Positions 11,653-21,367 are shown, numbered from the stretch's first letter. The stretch is DNA of 64,000 bases from Reyranella massiliensis 521 (GCA_945860205.1 CAMARK010000004.1:25192-89191), one strand, 5' to 3'. Notes: generated from the letters alone by a model not told the origin. Made by a program: numbers and translations.

Positions 11653-11698
11653 ATCCTCGACAGTACGCAACCAGCTCGTGGACAACAAGGGGAGAGCA

Positions 11699-13864
11699 AT
11701 GCGACGGAAGATCAGCGGGATCAGCGGGATCAGCGGGATCGGCGGATCGACACTGGGACTGGCGGTGGCCCTCGCGACAGCGGCGCCTGTGTCGGCGCAA
11801 ACCACGCCGGATGCGACCACGATCGATCTCGACGTCACCGCCAAGCGGCTCGACCGCGAGCGCAGTTCGATCCTGCCGAGCCTGGGTGCGACCCGTTACG
11901 ATTTCGGCAAGACCGCGATCCAGAACACTCCCCAGGGCGAAAACGCGCCGCTCAACCAGGTCCTGCTGCGCGCACCCGGCGTGGTGCAGGACGGCTTCGG
12001 CCAGATCCATGTCCGCGGCGACCATGGCAGCCTGCAATACCGGCTCGACGGCGTGCAGCTTCCGGAAGGCCTCTCGCTGTTCAGCAACATCCTGTCGCCG
12101 CGCTTCGCCAACGAAATCTCTCTGCTCACCGGCGCGCTGCCGGCGCAGTACGGCCTGCGCACCGCGGGCGTGGTCGACATCGGCGTGAAGTCGGGTTCGA
12201 CCAATCCGGGCGGCGAGGCCTCGGTCATGGGCGGCTCCTACAACTGGATCCAACCGGCGCTGCAATACGGCGGCCGCTCGGGCGCGGTCGACTACTTCGC
12301 GGTCGGCCAGTACGTCAGCAACGGCATCGGCGTCGAGAATCCGACGTCGTCCTACACGCCGCTCCACGACGACACCGCCCAGTGGTATGGGCTGGCCAAG
12401 GTCACCGGCATCGTCGACGAGAACACGCGGTTGAGCTTCATCGCCGGCGGCGCCAGCGCGCGCTACCAGATCCCCAACGTGCCCGGCCAGACGCCGCAGT
12501 TCACGGTGAATGGCATATCGGCCTGGAACAGCTCGCTCCTCGATCAGCGCCAGTGGGAGGACACCTACTTCGGCATCGCCTCGCTGCAGAAGAGCTACCA
12601 GGACTTCAACATGCAGCTCTCGGGATTCACCCGCTATTCCAACCTCTCCTACCAGCCCGACGTCATCGGCGACCTGCTCTACAACGGCATCCAGCCATAC
12701 GCCAACCGGACGAGTCTCGCGACCGGCGTGCAAGGCGACGCCAGCCTGAAGGTCGCGCCCGCCCATACGCTGCGCGGCGGCTTCCTGGTCCAGCGCGAGC
12801 GCGTCACCAGCCTGACGAACGGCAACGTCATGACGACGATGGCAGATCCGGACGACCCCGACGGCGATCCCATCGCGTCCGGCCAGACCGCAGGCTTCAC
12901 CCAGGGCTCCGACCTTGTCGGCTGGACCTACAGCCTCTACCTGCAGGACGAATGGAAGGTGGCCCCGACCGTGACGGTGAACTTCGGCGCGCGCTTCGAT
13001 GCGATCTCCGGCGTCACCTCGGAGAACCAGCTCAGCCCCCGAGTCAACGTCGTCTGGGAGCCCGATCCGAAGATCACCCTGCGGGCCGGCTATGCCCGCT
13101 ACTTCGTGCCGGCGCCGCTCAACCAGGTGAACCCCAACTCGATCGCGGTGCTGTCGGGGACGACGGCGGCGTCTGGGGTGGCTTTGAACGATCCCGTGAA
13201 GGCGGAACGCTCGGACAATTTCGACGTCGGCCTGACGTTGAAGCCGGTCGATGGGCTGACGCTGGGCTTCGCCGGCTTCTACAAGTTCGCCCAGAACTAC
13301 CTGGACAAGGGGCAATTCGGCGCGCCAATCACCCTCGCCTCCTTCAACTACGCCAACGCGCAGGTGGCCGGCCTGGAACTGTTCACCAGTTACGACAAAG
13401 GTCCATGGTCGCTCTATGGCAACCTGGCCTGGATCCGCACCTCGGCAAGAAACATCAACTCCGCACAGTTTAATTTCGATCAAGCCGAACTCGACTATAT
13501 CGCGAACAACTGGATCTTCACCGACCACGACCAAAGCTGGACCGGCTCGGCAGGTGCCGCCTACGTGTTCAATTCCGGCTCTGATTGGGCAACACGCGTC
13601 TCGGCCGACATGCTGTTCGGCGCAGGGCTTCGCACCAGCGTTGTCACGCCCAACGACACCGCGCTGCTGGCCTACGCCACGTTCAACATGTCGCTCACCC
13701 AGAAGGTGCCGATCAGCGTCAGCAAGGGCACGCAGGCGCGGCTCGACGCCATCAACCTGTCCGACAGCACCTACCAAATACGCACTGGCGAGGGCGTCGG
13801 CGTCGGCGCACCGCAGTTCGGAATGCGCCGGGCCTTCTTCGTGACCCTGTCGCAAAAATTCTGA
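11699..13864 (+). CDS. TonB-dependent outer-membrane receptor (predicted zinc/metal uptake)
   Basis: A 721-aa receptor with a signal peptide (MRRKISGISGISG to PVSAQ), a plug domain (about 40-170, with QVLLRAPGVVQDG and QIHVRGDHGSLQYRLDGVQLPEG) and a 22-strand-type barrel ending in the terminal aromatic FFVTLSQKF. ATG 11699 follows a strong GGGGAGAG ribosome site, which excludes the longer frame back to 11633. No siderophore or B12 specificity motif was seen. The Zur-like operator and the adjacent tonB suggest zinc or a zinc chelate as substrate (inference). The barrel contains one acidic DPDDPDGDP loop (about 385-393) that could bind metal. Stop at 13864 is followed by a 49-nt gap. Confidence 0.92.
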   Translation: MRRKISGISGISGIGGSTLGLAVALATAAPVSAQTTPDATTIDLDVTAKRLDRERSSILPSLGATRYDFGKTAIQNTPQGENAPLNQVLLRAPGVVQDGFGQIHVRGDHGSLQYRLDGVQLPEGLSLFSNILSPRFANEISLLTGALPAQYGLRTAGVVDIGVKSGSTNPGGEASVMGGSYNWIQPALQYGGRSGAVDYFAVGQYVSNGIGVENPTSSYTPLHDDTAQWYGLAKVTGIVDENTRLSFIAGGASARYQIPNVPGQTPQFTVNGISAWNSSLLDQRQWEDTYFGIASLQKSYQDFNMQLSGFTRYSNLSYQPDVIGDLLYNGIQPYANRTSLATGVQGDASLKVAPAHTLRGGFLVQRERVTSLTNGNVMTTMADPDDPDGDPIASGQTAGFTQGSDLVGWTYSLYLQDEWKVAPTVTVNFGARFDAISGVTSENQLSPRVNVVWEPDPKITLRAGYARYFVPAPLNQVNPNSIAVLSGTTAASGVALNDPVKAERSDNFDVGLTLKPVDGLTLGFAGFYKFAQNYLDKGQFGAPITLASFNYANAQVAGLELFTSYDKGPWSLYGNLAWIRTSARNINSAQFNFDQAELDYIANNWIFTDHDQSWTGSAGAAYVFNSGSDWATRVSADMLFGAGLRTSVVTPNDTALLAYATFNMSLTQKVPISVSKGTQARLDAINLSDSTYQIRTGEGVGVGAPQFGMRRAFFVTLSQKF
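11711..11745. repeat. 9-bp tandem repeat in the receptor signal peptide
   Basis: The unit ATCAGCGGG occurs three times in tandem (11711, 11720, 11729) followed by a degenerate fourth (ATCGGCGG). It encodes ISGISGISGIGG at the n-region/h-region boundary of the receptor signal peptide. Copy change would stay in frame. Confidence 0.75.
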
Positions 13865-13913
13865 CGCCAATCCGACATGATTCGGCAGGGCTGGACGTGA
13901 TAGACCTTTGGCC

Positions 13914-14699
13914 ATGCCCGACCAGACCATTCCCCCCCAGGCCATTCCCCCCCAAGCTATTCCTCGTGTCGTGCCGCTCCAGGGCGGCTCCAACTTCCGC
14001 GACCTCGGCGGCTATCGCACCGCCGATGGCCGCGCCATGCGCCGCGGCGCGGTCTTCCGCTCCGCCCATCTCGGCAACCTGACCGACGAAGACCGCGCGG
14101 CGCTGAGCCGGATCGGCGTCCGCACCATCGTCGACCTGCGCGGCGTGAACGAGGCCGCCGAGACGCCGCATCGCATCGATGGCCTTTCCTGCCGAGTCGT
14201 CGGCGCCCACATCGAGCCCGGTGTCGGCGAGAAAATAAGAGGCGCCGTCGCCGACGGCAGCGCCACGCCCTTCGTGATGATGGGTTTCCTGACCGATCAC
14301 TACCGCGACTATCCACGCCGCTGTGCGCCGGGCTTCCGCACCCTGTTCACGACCTTGAGCGACGGCACGCACCGCCCGCTGGTGTTCCACTGCACCGCCG
14401 GCAAGGACCGCACGGGCTTTGCCTCGGCGCTGCTGCTCACCCTGCTGGGCGTGCCGTGGGACGCCGTGATGGAGGATTACCTCCGCACCAACGAGTTGTG
14501 GACCGGCCACATCGGCCGCTATCCCGAACTCGACATCGACACCCGCGCCGCCATCGTCGAGGCACGCACGCCCTACCTGGAAGCAGCCTTCGAGGTGGTC
14601 CGGGCCGATTTCGGCGGGCCGGAGCAATTCGCCGAGCGCGCGCTGGGACTCGATGCATCGGCGCGTGAGCGCATCCGCGCGGATTTGCTGGAAGGGTGA
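13914..14699 (+). CDS. Tyrosine/serine protein phosphatase family protein
   Basis: 261 aa, of the bacterial Tyr/Ser phosphatase family (LipA/MptpB type). The N-terminal NFRDLGGYRTADGR block and the P-loop HCTAGKDRTG (nucleophilic Cys at residue 160, Arg 166) are intact, and a family Asp is carried in TIVDLRG. ATG 13914 is chosen; a TTG two codons upstream is possible. The extreme N-terminus contains a duplicated IPPQA unit encoded by a 15-bp direct repeat with two C7 runs. No signal peptide is seen. It lies 22 nt before the epoxide hydrolase gene, so the two are probably co-transcribed. The physiological substrate is unknown. Confidence 0.88.
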   Translation: MPDQTIPPQAIPPQAIPRVVPLQGGSNFRDLGGYRTADGRAMRRGAVFRSAHLGNLTDEDRAALSRIGVRTIVDLRGVNEAAETPHRIDGLSCRVVGAHIEPGVGEKIRGAVADGSATPFVMMGFLTDHYRDYPRRCAPGFRTLFTTLSDGTHRPLVFHCTAGKDRTGFASALLLTLLGVPWDAVMEDYLRTNELWTGHIGRYPELDIDTRAAIVEARTPYLEAAFEVVRADFGGPEQFAERALGLDASARERIRADLLEG

Positions 14700-14721
14700 C
14701 TTCCGCGCTAGGCCTAAAAGC

Positions 14722-15954
14722 ATGGCTGAGCGTTACGACACTCCCGAGCCCTTCAAGGTCGATATTCCCGAGCGGGCACTGATCGATCTCGACGAGCGCC
14801 TGCGCCGCTGGCGGCCGGCGCCCGCCATCGCCGACAACGGCAGCTGGGCCTCCGGCACCGATCCGGACTTCCTGGCCGAGCTGGTCGCGTATTGGCGCCA
14901 CGGCTACGACTGGCAGCGCTGCCAGGAGGCGATCAACCGCTGGCCTAACTACCTGGTCGATATCGGCCCGCAGCGCCTCCATTTCATCCGCGAGCCCGGC
15001 ACTGAGGTCGAGGACGCGCCGCGGCCGCTGCCGCTCGTGATCACCCACGGCTGGCCGGGCTCGATCTTGGAATTCCTGCACATCATCGATGTGCTGGCCC
15101 ATCCCGAGAACCATGGCGGCGATCCGCTCGATGCCTTCGACGTCATTGCGCCGTCACTGCCCGGCTACGGCTTCTCCGCGCCACCAATCCGCGAAGACGG
15201 CACCATGGGCCCGATCGGACCGCGCGCCATCGCCGGCCTCTGGCACAAGCTCGTCACCGAGAAACTCAACTATGCGCGACCCTATGGCGTGCAGGGTGGC
15301 GACTGGGGTGCCGTCGTCTCATCGTGGCTCGCTTTCGATCATCCCAAGCACGATGAGTCGGGTGTACTCGGCCTGCACCTCAACATGGTGGGGCTGCGGC
15401 CCGGCATCGATCTCAAGACGACCGTGTTCAGCGCCGACGAGAAGGCCTGGCTCGCCAGGATGCAGGCCGAGCTCGACGAGAAAACCGCCTACCAGCGCAT
15501 CCAGGCGACGCGACCGCAGACGCTGGGTGTGGCGTTGGCCGATTCGCCGGTCGGGCTCGCGGCATGGATCGTCGAGAAGTTCCAGGGCTGGAGCGATTGC
15601 GGCGGCGACCCGCACAACCGCTTCTCGATGGACCTGCTGCTGGACAACATCATGGTCTATTGGCTGACCGGCACGGCCGGCACGGCGACCTGGCTTTATC
15701 GCGGCGTCACCCAGCAGGTGCCGCGCGCGCTCCCCGCGGGCCAGCGTATCGAGATACCGACGGCGTTCGCCGCCTTCCCCGCCGATCTCGCTCCGGCTCC
15801 GCCCAGGGAATGGATCGAACGCGCCTACAATCTGCGCCGCCACACGCAGATGCCGAGCGGCGGACACTTCGCGGCACTCGAGGAGCCCGACCTGCTGGTC
15901 GAGGACATCCGCGCCTTCTTCCGGCCGCTGCGCTACGGCGCGGCGAACGACTGA
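14722..15954 (+). CDS. Epoxide hydrolase (alpha/beta hydrolase with EHN domain)
   Basis: A 410-aa cytosolic hydrolase. The N-terminal EHN domain (about 5-110) has FKVDIPERALIDLDERLRRW and the catalytic core follows. HGWPGS (about 109-114) is the oxyanion-hole motif, the nucleophile is Asp 194 in QGGDWGA, and the catalytic His is 382 in SGGHFAALEEPD. This layout matches microsomal/juvenile-hormone-type epoxide hydrolases. ATG 14722 is chosen because it starts MAERYDTPEPFKVDIP, like the family; a longer frame opens at 14653 within the phosphatase. The 3' end overlaps the convergent MFS gene by 22 nt. Confidence 0.92.
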   Translation: MAERYDTPEPFKVDIPERALIDLDERLRRWRPAPAIADNGSWASGTDPDFLAELVAYWRHGYDWQRCQEAINRWPNYLVDIGPQRLHFIREPGTEVEDAPRPLPLVITHGWPGSILEFLHIIDVLAHPENHGGDPLDAFDVIAPSLPGYGFSAPPIREDGTMGPIGPRAIAGLWHKLVTEKLNYARPYGVQGGDWGAVVSSWLAFDHPKHDESGVLGLHLNMVGLRPGIDLKTTVFSADEKAWLARMQAELDEKTAYQRIQATRPQTLGVALADSPVGLAAWIVEKFQGWSDCGGDPHNRFSMDLLLDNIMVYWLTGTAGTATWLYRGVTQQVPRALPAGQRIEIPTAFAAFPADLAPAPPREWIERAYNLRRHTQMPSGGHFAALEEPDLLVEDIRAFFRPLRYGAAND

Positions 15955-17228
15955 ACCGTGATCGTGTGCGGCCGCCGCGCCAGGAGTGCCGCCAACACCG
16001 CGAACGCCGCCAGGATGCCGAACAGGATCAGCGAGTCGGTGTAGGTGCCGCTCCAGTCGCGCAGCATGCCCGATCCCAACGGACCTGCCGCCTGCGCCAG
16101 CACTTGCAACGACAGCGCCACGCCGCGGATCGCGCCGTAGCTCTCGCGGCCGAAATAGTCGGCCCATGCCATGGGCAGCAACATCATGACGCCGCCGATG
16201 CCGATGCCGAAGAGGCCGGCGGGCAACAACGCCATCTCGGCCGAGGAGACGTTGATCAGGCCGAAGGTGCCGACGCTGAGGCAGGCCGCCGACGCCGCCA
16301 TCAGGAAACGCACCGGCCATCCGCGCGGCAGGAAGCCGATGCCGAAGCTCGCCGCCGCCGACATGGTCGAGAAAAAGGCGATCACCGCAGCAGCCTGGAT
16401 CGGCGGGATACCGCGCTCAATCAGATGCGGTGCCTGATGAAGGCTGACGCCGGCCTGCACCGGAAAGACCAGGACAGTGTAGAGCGAGAGCAGCCAGAAG
16501 GCCGGCGTACGCATGGCCTCGGCCCGGCTCCAGCGCGGCTCCACCGGCGGCGGGCTCCTGCCGTCGGCAAGCCGGTCCGGCTGAAGGCCGACATCCTCGG
16601 GCCGCCGCACAAGCAACAGCCAGCACGGCACGAAGCCCACGATCAGGACCGTCGCGCCGACCGCGATCCAGCCGGCCCGCCAGTCGGCCCTGCCCTCCGC
16701 CTGGCCCCCCATTTGGCCCATAGCGAACTGCGCGATCAGCGGGAGGGCAACCAGGCCCGACATCTGGGCAAGCGTCGCAATCGACGTGGCGATCGCTCGG
16801 CGGGAAACGAACCAGTTGTTGAGCGCGCCGTAGAGGCCGAGATCGAATGGCCCCGCCCAGGTCATGCGCGCAAAGCAGAACAGAAGATAGAAGACCAGAA
16901 GCGACTGCGTGAGCGACAGCGCCATGCAGGCGATGCCGATGCCGGCCACGGCGAGGCAGAGCACCAGCCGCGCGCCGCGGCGATCGACGAACGGGCCGAT
17001 CATCGGCGAGATGATGGCCGCCAGCACGCCGCCCAGCGACACCGCCCCCGACATCTCCGTGCGCGACCATCCGAAGGCGTCGGTCATCGGCACGACGAAG
17101 ATCGACAGCACGGCCACGGCAGGCCCTTGCCGCGCGAAGCCCGCGAGGCAAATGCAGCCCAGCACCACCCACCCGTAGAAGAACGGCAGCCGCGGTATCA
17201 GGAACCGCGGCAGAGGCGGCGCTTGCAT
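15933..17228 (-). CDS. MFS transporter (monocarboxylate-type)
   Basis: A 431-aa, 12-helix transporter. The N-terminus (FFYGWVVLGCICLAGFARQG) and the loop-2/3 block (IISPMIGPFVDRRGARLVL) are typical of the monocarboxylate/oxalate-formate branch of the major facilitator superfamily. A basic cytoplasmic loop lies at mid-protein (about 195-230). It begins 14 nt after the MaoC-like dehydratase stop on the same strand, so the pair probably forms a two-gene operon for an organic acid or its CoA ester. Substrate is not deducible. The 3' end overlaps the epoxide hydrolase tail. Confidence 0.88.
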   Translation of the reverse strand: MQAPPLPRFLIPRLPFFYGWVVLGCICLAGFARQGPAVAVLSIFVVPMTDAFGWSRTEMSGAVSLGGVLAAIISPMIGPFVDRRGARLVLCLAVAGIGIACMALSLTQSLLVFYLLFCFARMTWAGPFDLGLYGALNNWFVSRRAIATSIATLAQMSGLVALPLIAQFAMGQMGGQAEGRADWRAGWIAVGATVLIVGFVPCWLLLVRRPEDVGLQPDRLADGRSPPPVEPRWSRAEAMRTPAFWLLSLYTVLVFPVQAGVSLHQAPHLIERGIPPIQAAAVIAFFSTMSAAASFGIGFLPRGWPVRFLMAASAACLSVGTFGLINVSSAEMALLPAGLFGIGIGGVMMLLPMAWADYFGRESYGAIRGVALSLQVLAQAAGPLGSGMLRDWSGTYTDSLILFGILAAFAVLAALLARRPHTITVQSFAAP

Positions 17229-17242
17229 CCCCTGAACGCTTT

Positions 17243-18109
17243 CTAGCCTTGGGCGAACGTCGCCGTCGCTTGCGCGGCGATGGTGCCGTTGGGCGTCACG
17301 GTCCAGAGTTCCGCGCCTTTACCGTCGGCGGTCGGCCGGCCGATCGCGTCGAAGGGCTGCGTGTCGAACAACGGCGCGCGGGCGCGAATGGCGAAAGTCT
17401 TGATCCGTCGGCCCGGTGCCGAGTCGCGCAGCAGGTCGAGAAGGCACTGCTGGGCGAACGGGCCGTGCACCACCAGCCCGGGATAGCCCTCGGTCTCGAT
17501 GCAATAGGTGCGGTCGTAGTGGATGCGATGAGGGTTGAAGGTAATCGCCGAGTAGCGGAACAGCATCACCGGATCGGCCTTGATGGTGCGGCGCCACGGC
17601 ACGTCGGCCGGGGCAGCCTCGCGCACGGGGACGCCACTCTTGGTGCCGGCCTTGACCTCCTCACGAAACACGGTGCTCGCCACCTCGGTGACGGCAAGGC
17701 CGCGCGGCGTGTAGATGCGCCGGGTCTGGCTGGTGACGATCAGCGCCCCGGTGGCGCCGCCGCGGAGTTGAATGTCCGAGAACTCGGTCTCGCGCCGCAG
17801 CCTGTCGCCGACACGGATGTCGCCCTCGAAGGCGAAGGTCGAGCCGGCATACATGCGGCGCGGGAGCGGCATCGGCGGCAGCACGCCACCTTCGGTCGGC
17901 AGACCATCCTCTGCCAGCACGTTGCGGCGCGCATAGGAGTGGAGAAAGCAGAGATGCCAGCCGGGCGCGATCGGCTCGCCTTCGGCCGGCACCTTGTCGG
18001 CGCGGTCGAAGGTGGCGATCATCGCCTTGAGCGGCGCCTGGGTGACGACGTCCTCATCCTCGATCTTGCGGCCGAGTTGCTTCTTCAGCGGTTCGATATC
18101 GATCGTCAT
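17243..18109 (-). CDS. MaoC-type acyl-CoA hydratase (mesaconyl-C4-CoA hydratase-like)
   Basis: A 288-aa protein with two hot-dog halves. The N-terminal FAS1-like dehydratase half (about 1-150) contains PLPRRMYAGSTFAFEGDIRVGDRLRR in pieces. The C-terminal MaoC half contains the catalytic-type block FRYSAITFNPHRIHYDRTY (Asp and His around 200-205) and LVVHGPFAQQCLLDLL. Proteins with this layout hydrate unsaturated dicarboxyl-CoA esters such as mesaconyl-C4-CoA. The exact substrate is inferred. ATG 18109 has a GGAGG ribosome site. It is divergent from the GNAT gene (44-nt gap) and precedes the MFS gene. Confidence 0.85.
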   Translation of the reverse strand: MTIDIEPLKKQLGRKIEDEDVVTQAPLKAMIATFDRADKVPAEGEPIAPGWHLCFLHSYARRNVLAEDGLPTEGGVLPPMPLPRRMYAGSTFAFEGDIRVGDRLRRETEFSDIQLRGGATGALIVTSQTRRIYTPRGLAVTEVASTVFREEVKAGTKSGVPVREAAPADVPWRRTIKADPVMLFRYSAITFNPHRIHYDRTYCIETEGYPGLVVHGPFAQQCLLDLLRDSAPGRRIKTFAIRARAPLFDTQPFDAIGRPTADGKGAELWTVTPNGTIAAQATATFAQG

Positions 18110-18153
18110 GGCACTTCCTCCAGGCTTGCTGGCAGCGTAACCAATCCCTTGCC

Positions 18154-18660
18154 ATGATTCGCCGCCCCCACCGCCACGAAATCAAGTTGTTGCCGCAGGT
18201 CGAAAACGCGGCCGACGCGCGCTATCGCCGCGTTGGCCTCGGCCGCGTCATCGCCATGCCGCCCGCCAGTCTCGCCTCGCTCACCGCCGGATTGCGCGAA
18301 GACCGGCTGTGGGTCGCCGTCTCGCGCTTCAATCAGCCGGTGGGATTCGCCCTGATGAAGTTCCCCGGCGGCACGGCGTGGCTCGACCAATTGTCGGTGC
18401 TCGACCGCTGGCAGGGCCGCGGCCTCGCCGCCGCCCTGATCGACCGCACGGCGGCCGCGGCCCGCGCGCGGGGCTTCGACACGCTCTATCTCTCGACCTA
18501 TCGCGACGTGCCGTGGAACGCACCGTTCTACGCCAGACGCGGATTCGAAGAAGTACCGCGCGGGAACTGGCCGCGCGCGTTCCGCGCTCAATTCCTGGCC
18601 GAGAACCATCCGCCGTGGCGGCGCACGATCATGCGTCGCTCACTCCGCGGCGACCGCTAG
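18154..18660 (+). CDS. GNAT-family N-acetyltransferase
   Basis: A 168-aa single-domain acetyltransferase. LDQLSVLDRWQGRGLAAALI (about 78-97) contains the acetyl-CoA pyrophosphate-binding motif A (R-x-x-G-x-A), and YLSTYRDVPWNAPFYARRGFEEV is the C-terminal motif B. It is cytosolic and no substrate is recognisable. Its last 21 nt overlap the tail of the convergent TauD-type gene. Confidence 0.85.
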   Translation: MIRRPHRHEIKLLPQVENAADARYRRVGLGRVIAMPPASLASLTAGLREDRLWVAVSRFNQPVGFALMKFPGGTAWLDQLSVLDRWQGRGLAAALIDRTAAAARARGFDTLYLSTYRDVPWNAPFYARRGFEEVPRGNWPRAFRAQFLAENHPPWRRTIMRRSLRGDR

Positions 18661-19539
18661 ACCCATCTGCTCGCAGGTCGGCGCGACGTCCGACACGGTG
18701 GCGCGGCGCATGTCGCGGGCGTAGCGCTGGTCGTCGAACTCCAGGCCGCGATGCATGGTGCAGCGGTCGTCCCAGATCACCAGGTCGTTCACCCGCCAGC
18801 GATGGCTGTAGACGAACTGGCGCTGGGTGGCATGGGCCGTCAGCTCGTCGACCAGGACCTTCGCCTCGGCGTCGGCCATGCCGCGGATCGCGCCAATGTG
18901 GCTGGCGATGTAGAGGCTCATGCGGCCGGAATCCTGCAGCCGGCGCACCATGACCTGCGGCACCGGCCTGAATGCCTCGCGCTCGCCCTCGTCGAAGTCG
19001 CCAAAGCCGAGCTTGGCGCGGGAGTGCATGATCGAATGCTCCGCGACCAGCCCGTCGATCCGGCGCTTGGTCGCGTCGGGCAGGGCATCGTAGGCCGCAC
19101 GCATGTCGGCGAATTCGGTCTGGCCGCCCAGCGGCGGGATCGAGCGCGCATGCAACATGGAACAATAGGCCGGCAGCCGCTTGAAGGAGGAATCGGTGTG
19201 CCACAGCCGGTTGCCGAGGTTGTAGAGGCGCTGGCGGTCGTCGGCGGCGAGGATCCTGTTCTCGGCGTCGAGGTTGCCGACATCGGCCATGTTCTCGTGC
19301 AGGCGCAACTTGTGCTCCTTGCGTGCCTTGAACACGGTGGTCTCGAGCGGGCCGAAGTTGCGTGCGAAATCGAGCTGGCTGTCGTCGTCGAACTGCTGGT
19401 CCGGGAACACCAGGACGGCATATTTCGTGAACGCCGCGCGGATATCGGCGAGGTCGGCCGCGGCCAACGGCCTCGCAAGATCGACATCGCCGACTTCGGC
19501 GGCGAAACTCGGCGTGGTCGGCTGGACAGTGACAGTCAT
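18640..19539 (-). CDS. TauD/TfdA-family 2-oxoglutarate-dependent dioxygenase
   Basis: A 299-aa non-haem iron enzyme. The iron triad is visible as WHTDSSF (His 114, Asp 116) and MHRGLEF (His 263), and the 2-oxoglutarate-binding Arg falls in the RDMRRATVSD block (about 275-284). ATG 19539 is chosen because GGGAGAATCCC precedes it and it gives the normal family length; the open frame extends to 19914 across the neighbouring gene. Members oxidise taurine, phenoxyacetates or similar small acids. The substrate here is not deducible, and no sulfonate transporter is adjacent. Confidence 0.9.
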   Translation of the reverse strand: MTVTVQPTTPSFAAEVGDVDLARPLAAADLADIRAAFTKYAVLVFPDQQFDDDSQLDFARNFGPLETTVFKARKEHKLRLHENMADVGNLDAENRILAADDRQRLYNLGNRLWHTDSSFKRLPAYCSMLHARSIPPLGGQTEFADMRAAYDALPDATKRRIDGLVAEHSIMHSRAKLGFGDFDEGEREAFRPVPQVMVRRLQDSGRMSLYIASHIGAIRGMADAEAKVLVDELTAHATQRQFVYSHRWRVNDLVIWDDRCTMHRGLEFDDQRYARDMRRATVSDVAPTCEQMGLAVAAE

Positions 19540-19633
19540 GGGATTCTCCCGGTCCTGTGTATGAGCGTGATTGGACCACCGAATGGTCCTGCCTGCAAAT
19601 GCGTTCGACGCAATCCTGCCGGCGGAGACTTTC

Positions 19634-21367
19634 ATGATGCGGTTTTTCAGCATTCTGGCGGCCCTGGTGCTCGCCACCACCGTCGCCGCGGCCGGCCCAC
19701 TCGACAATCGCGACGGTTTCTGGAGCGAATGGTCCGATGGCACGTTCGAACGTGCCGCCGTCGAAAAGAAGTTCGTGATCGTGTCGCTGCAGAGCTGGTG
19801 GTGCCCATGGTGCCACGTCATGAACCGCGACACCTGGGCCAACCCCGATGTGCGCGCCGTGCTGAAGGAGAAATTCATTCCAGTCCACGTCGACCAGGAT
19901 AGCCGGCCCGACATCTCACAGCGTTACGAACGCTGGGGTTGGCCGGCAACCATAATCTTCGGATCCGATGGTACAGAGATCGTGAAGCTGCGCGGCTTCT
20001 ATTCGCCGAAATTCCTCATTCCCATCCTTCAGGAGACGATCAAGGACCCCTCGCCGGTCGACTACGGCATCCCCGGCGGGCCGGAACGCGAACGCATGCT
20101 CGTGACCGGGCTCACCGACGCGCAACGTGCCGAGATCGTGACGTTCATCGACAAGGCCTACGACCACGCCAACGGCGGCTGGGGCAAGAGCAAGTTGGTG
20201 GACGGTCCGACGCTCGCCTGGTTTCTCGACCGTGCCAAGGCTGGCGACAAAGAAGCGGAGACGCGGATTCGACGCAGCCTAACCGGCATGACCGCCATGA
20301 TCGACGCCGAGGTGGGTGGCATCAGCCAGGTATCGCTGAAGCCCGACTGGTCGGCGCCGGCCCGCGAGTTCCCGATGTTCGCCCAGCAGGCAGCGCTCGG
20401 TGCCTATGCGCGCGCCTGGGCGATGTTCGGAGATGCAGCCTATCGCGACGCGGCCGATCGCCTGTTCGGCTTCTTCAGGAACACGCTGGCCGGGCCCGGC
20501 GGCGGCTTTTATGCCTCGATGGGACTGGCCGAAGGCCAGCCCGGCGTCGACAGGCGCCAGTACGCCCGGGAGACCGGTCAGGCGATCCAGGGCATTGTCG
20601 CCTACTACGATGCTACTGGCGAAAAGACCGCAATTGTCTTGGCGATCGCCGCCGCGGAGTGGGCGTTGCGCGAGCGCAGCCTGCCGGGCGGCGGGTTTCG
20701 CCATGCCGAACGGGACGCGAGCGGGCCCTATCTCGCCGACAATGTCGAGATGGCGGCGGCGCTGCTGGCGCTGCATCGCTCGACGGGGGAACGCAAATGG
20801 CTTGCCGCCGCGACGGCCACCGGCGGTTTCATTGCACGCACCTTCGCCGACCCCAAGACCGGCGGCTTTTTCGCATCGGCCGCGCGCGATGCCAGACATC
20901 TGCCCAAGCCGATCAAACAGCGCGAGGACAATGTCGCGGCGACGCGCTTCTTCGCGCTGCTCGCGGCCTACACCGGGCAGGCCCGCGACCGCGAGATCGC
21001 CGAGGCCGGCATGGGATATCTTGCCTCGCCGTCCGTGCTCGACGCCTTCGCGTTTCTGCCCGATGTGCTGCTGGCCGAGGAGGAACTGCGCAACGAACCT
21101 GTGCATGTCACGATCGTCGGGCTCAGGGACGATGCGCGCAGCAGCGCCCTGTATGCCGCGGCGTTGCGCTATCCGCTGGCCTACAAACGCGCCGAATGGT
21201 GGGACAAGCGCGAAGGCCTCCTGCCCAACCACGATGTCGACTACCCGGATTTTCCGGAGGGGCCTGCGGCCTTCGCCTGCACGCGGAATTACTGTTCGCT
21301 GCCCGTCACCGACCCTGCGGCAGTTCCCGCACAGCTCGACCGGCTCCAGCGCGCCCTCAGCCGCTGA
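19634..21367 (+). CDS. Secreted thioredoxin-fold DUF255 / six-hairpin glycosidase-like protein
   Basis: A 577-aa protein of the YyaL/SPATA20 type with a predicted signal peptide (MMRFFSILAALVLATTVAAA), which is unusual because many relatives are cytosolic. The thioredoxin-like domain (about 25-150) has WWCPWCHVMNRDTW with Cys 57 and Cys 60. The rest is an alpha/alpha-barrel region resembling N-acylglucosamine 2-epimerase/six-hairpin glycosidases, and YPDFPEGPAAFACTRNYCSLP near the end. A redox or sugar role in the periplasm is inferred. The gene is 18 nt upstream of a putative oxygenase, and a TPR gene follows. Confidence 0.85.
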   Translation: MMRFFSILAALVLATTVAAAGPLDNRDGFWSEWSDGTFERAAVEKKFVIVSLQSWWCPWCHVMNRDTWANPDVRAVLKEKFIPVHVDQDSRPDISQRYERWGWPATIIFGSDGTEIVKLRGFYSPKFLIPILQETIKDPSPVDYGIPGGPERERMLVTGLTDAQRAEIVTFIDKAYDHANGGWGKSKLVDGPTLAWFLDRAKAGDKEAETRIRRSLTGMTAMIDAEVGGISQVSLKPDWSAPAREFPMFAQQAALGAYARAWAMFGDAAYRDAADRLFGFFRNTLAGPGGGFYASMGLAEGQPGVDRRQYARETGQAIQGIVAYYDATGEKTAIVLAIAAAEWALRERSLPGGGFRHAERDASGPYLADNVEMAAALLALHRSTGERKWLAAATATGGFIARTFADPKTGGFFASAARDARHLPKPIKQREDNVAATRFFALLAAYTGQARDREIAEAGMGYLASPSVLDAFAFLPDVLLAEEELRNEPVHVTIVGLRDDARSSALYAAALRYPLAYKRAEWWDKREGLLPNHDVDYPDFPEGPAAFACTRNYCSLPVTDPAAVPAQLDRLQRALSR

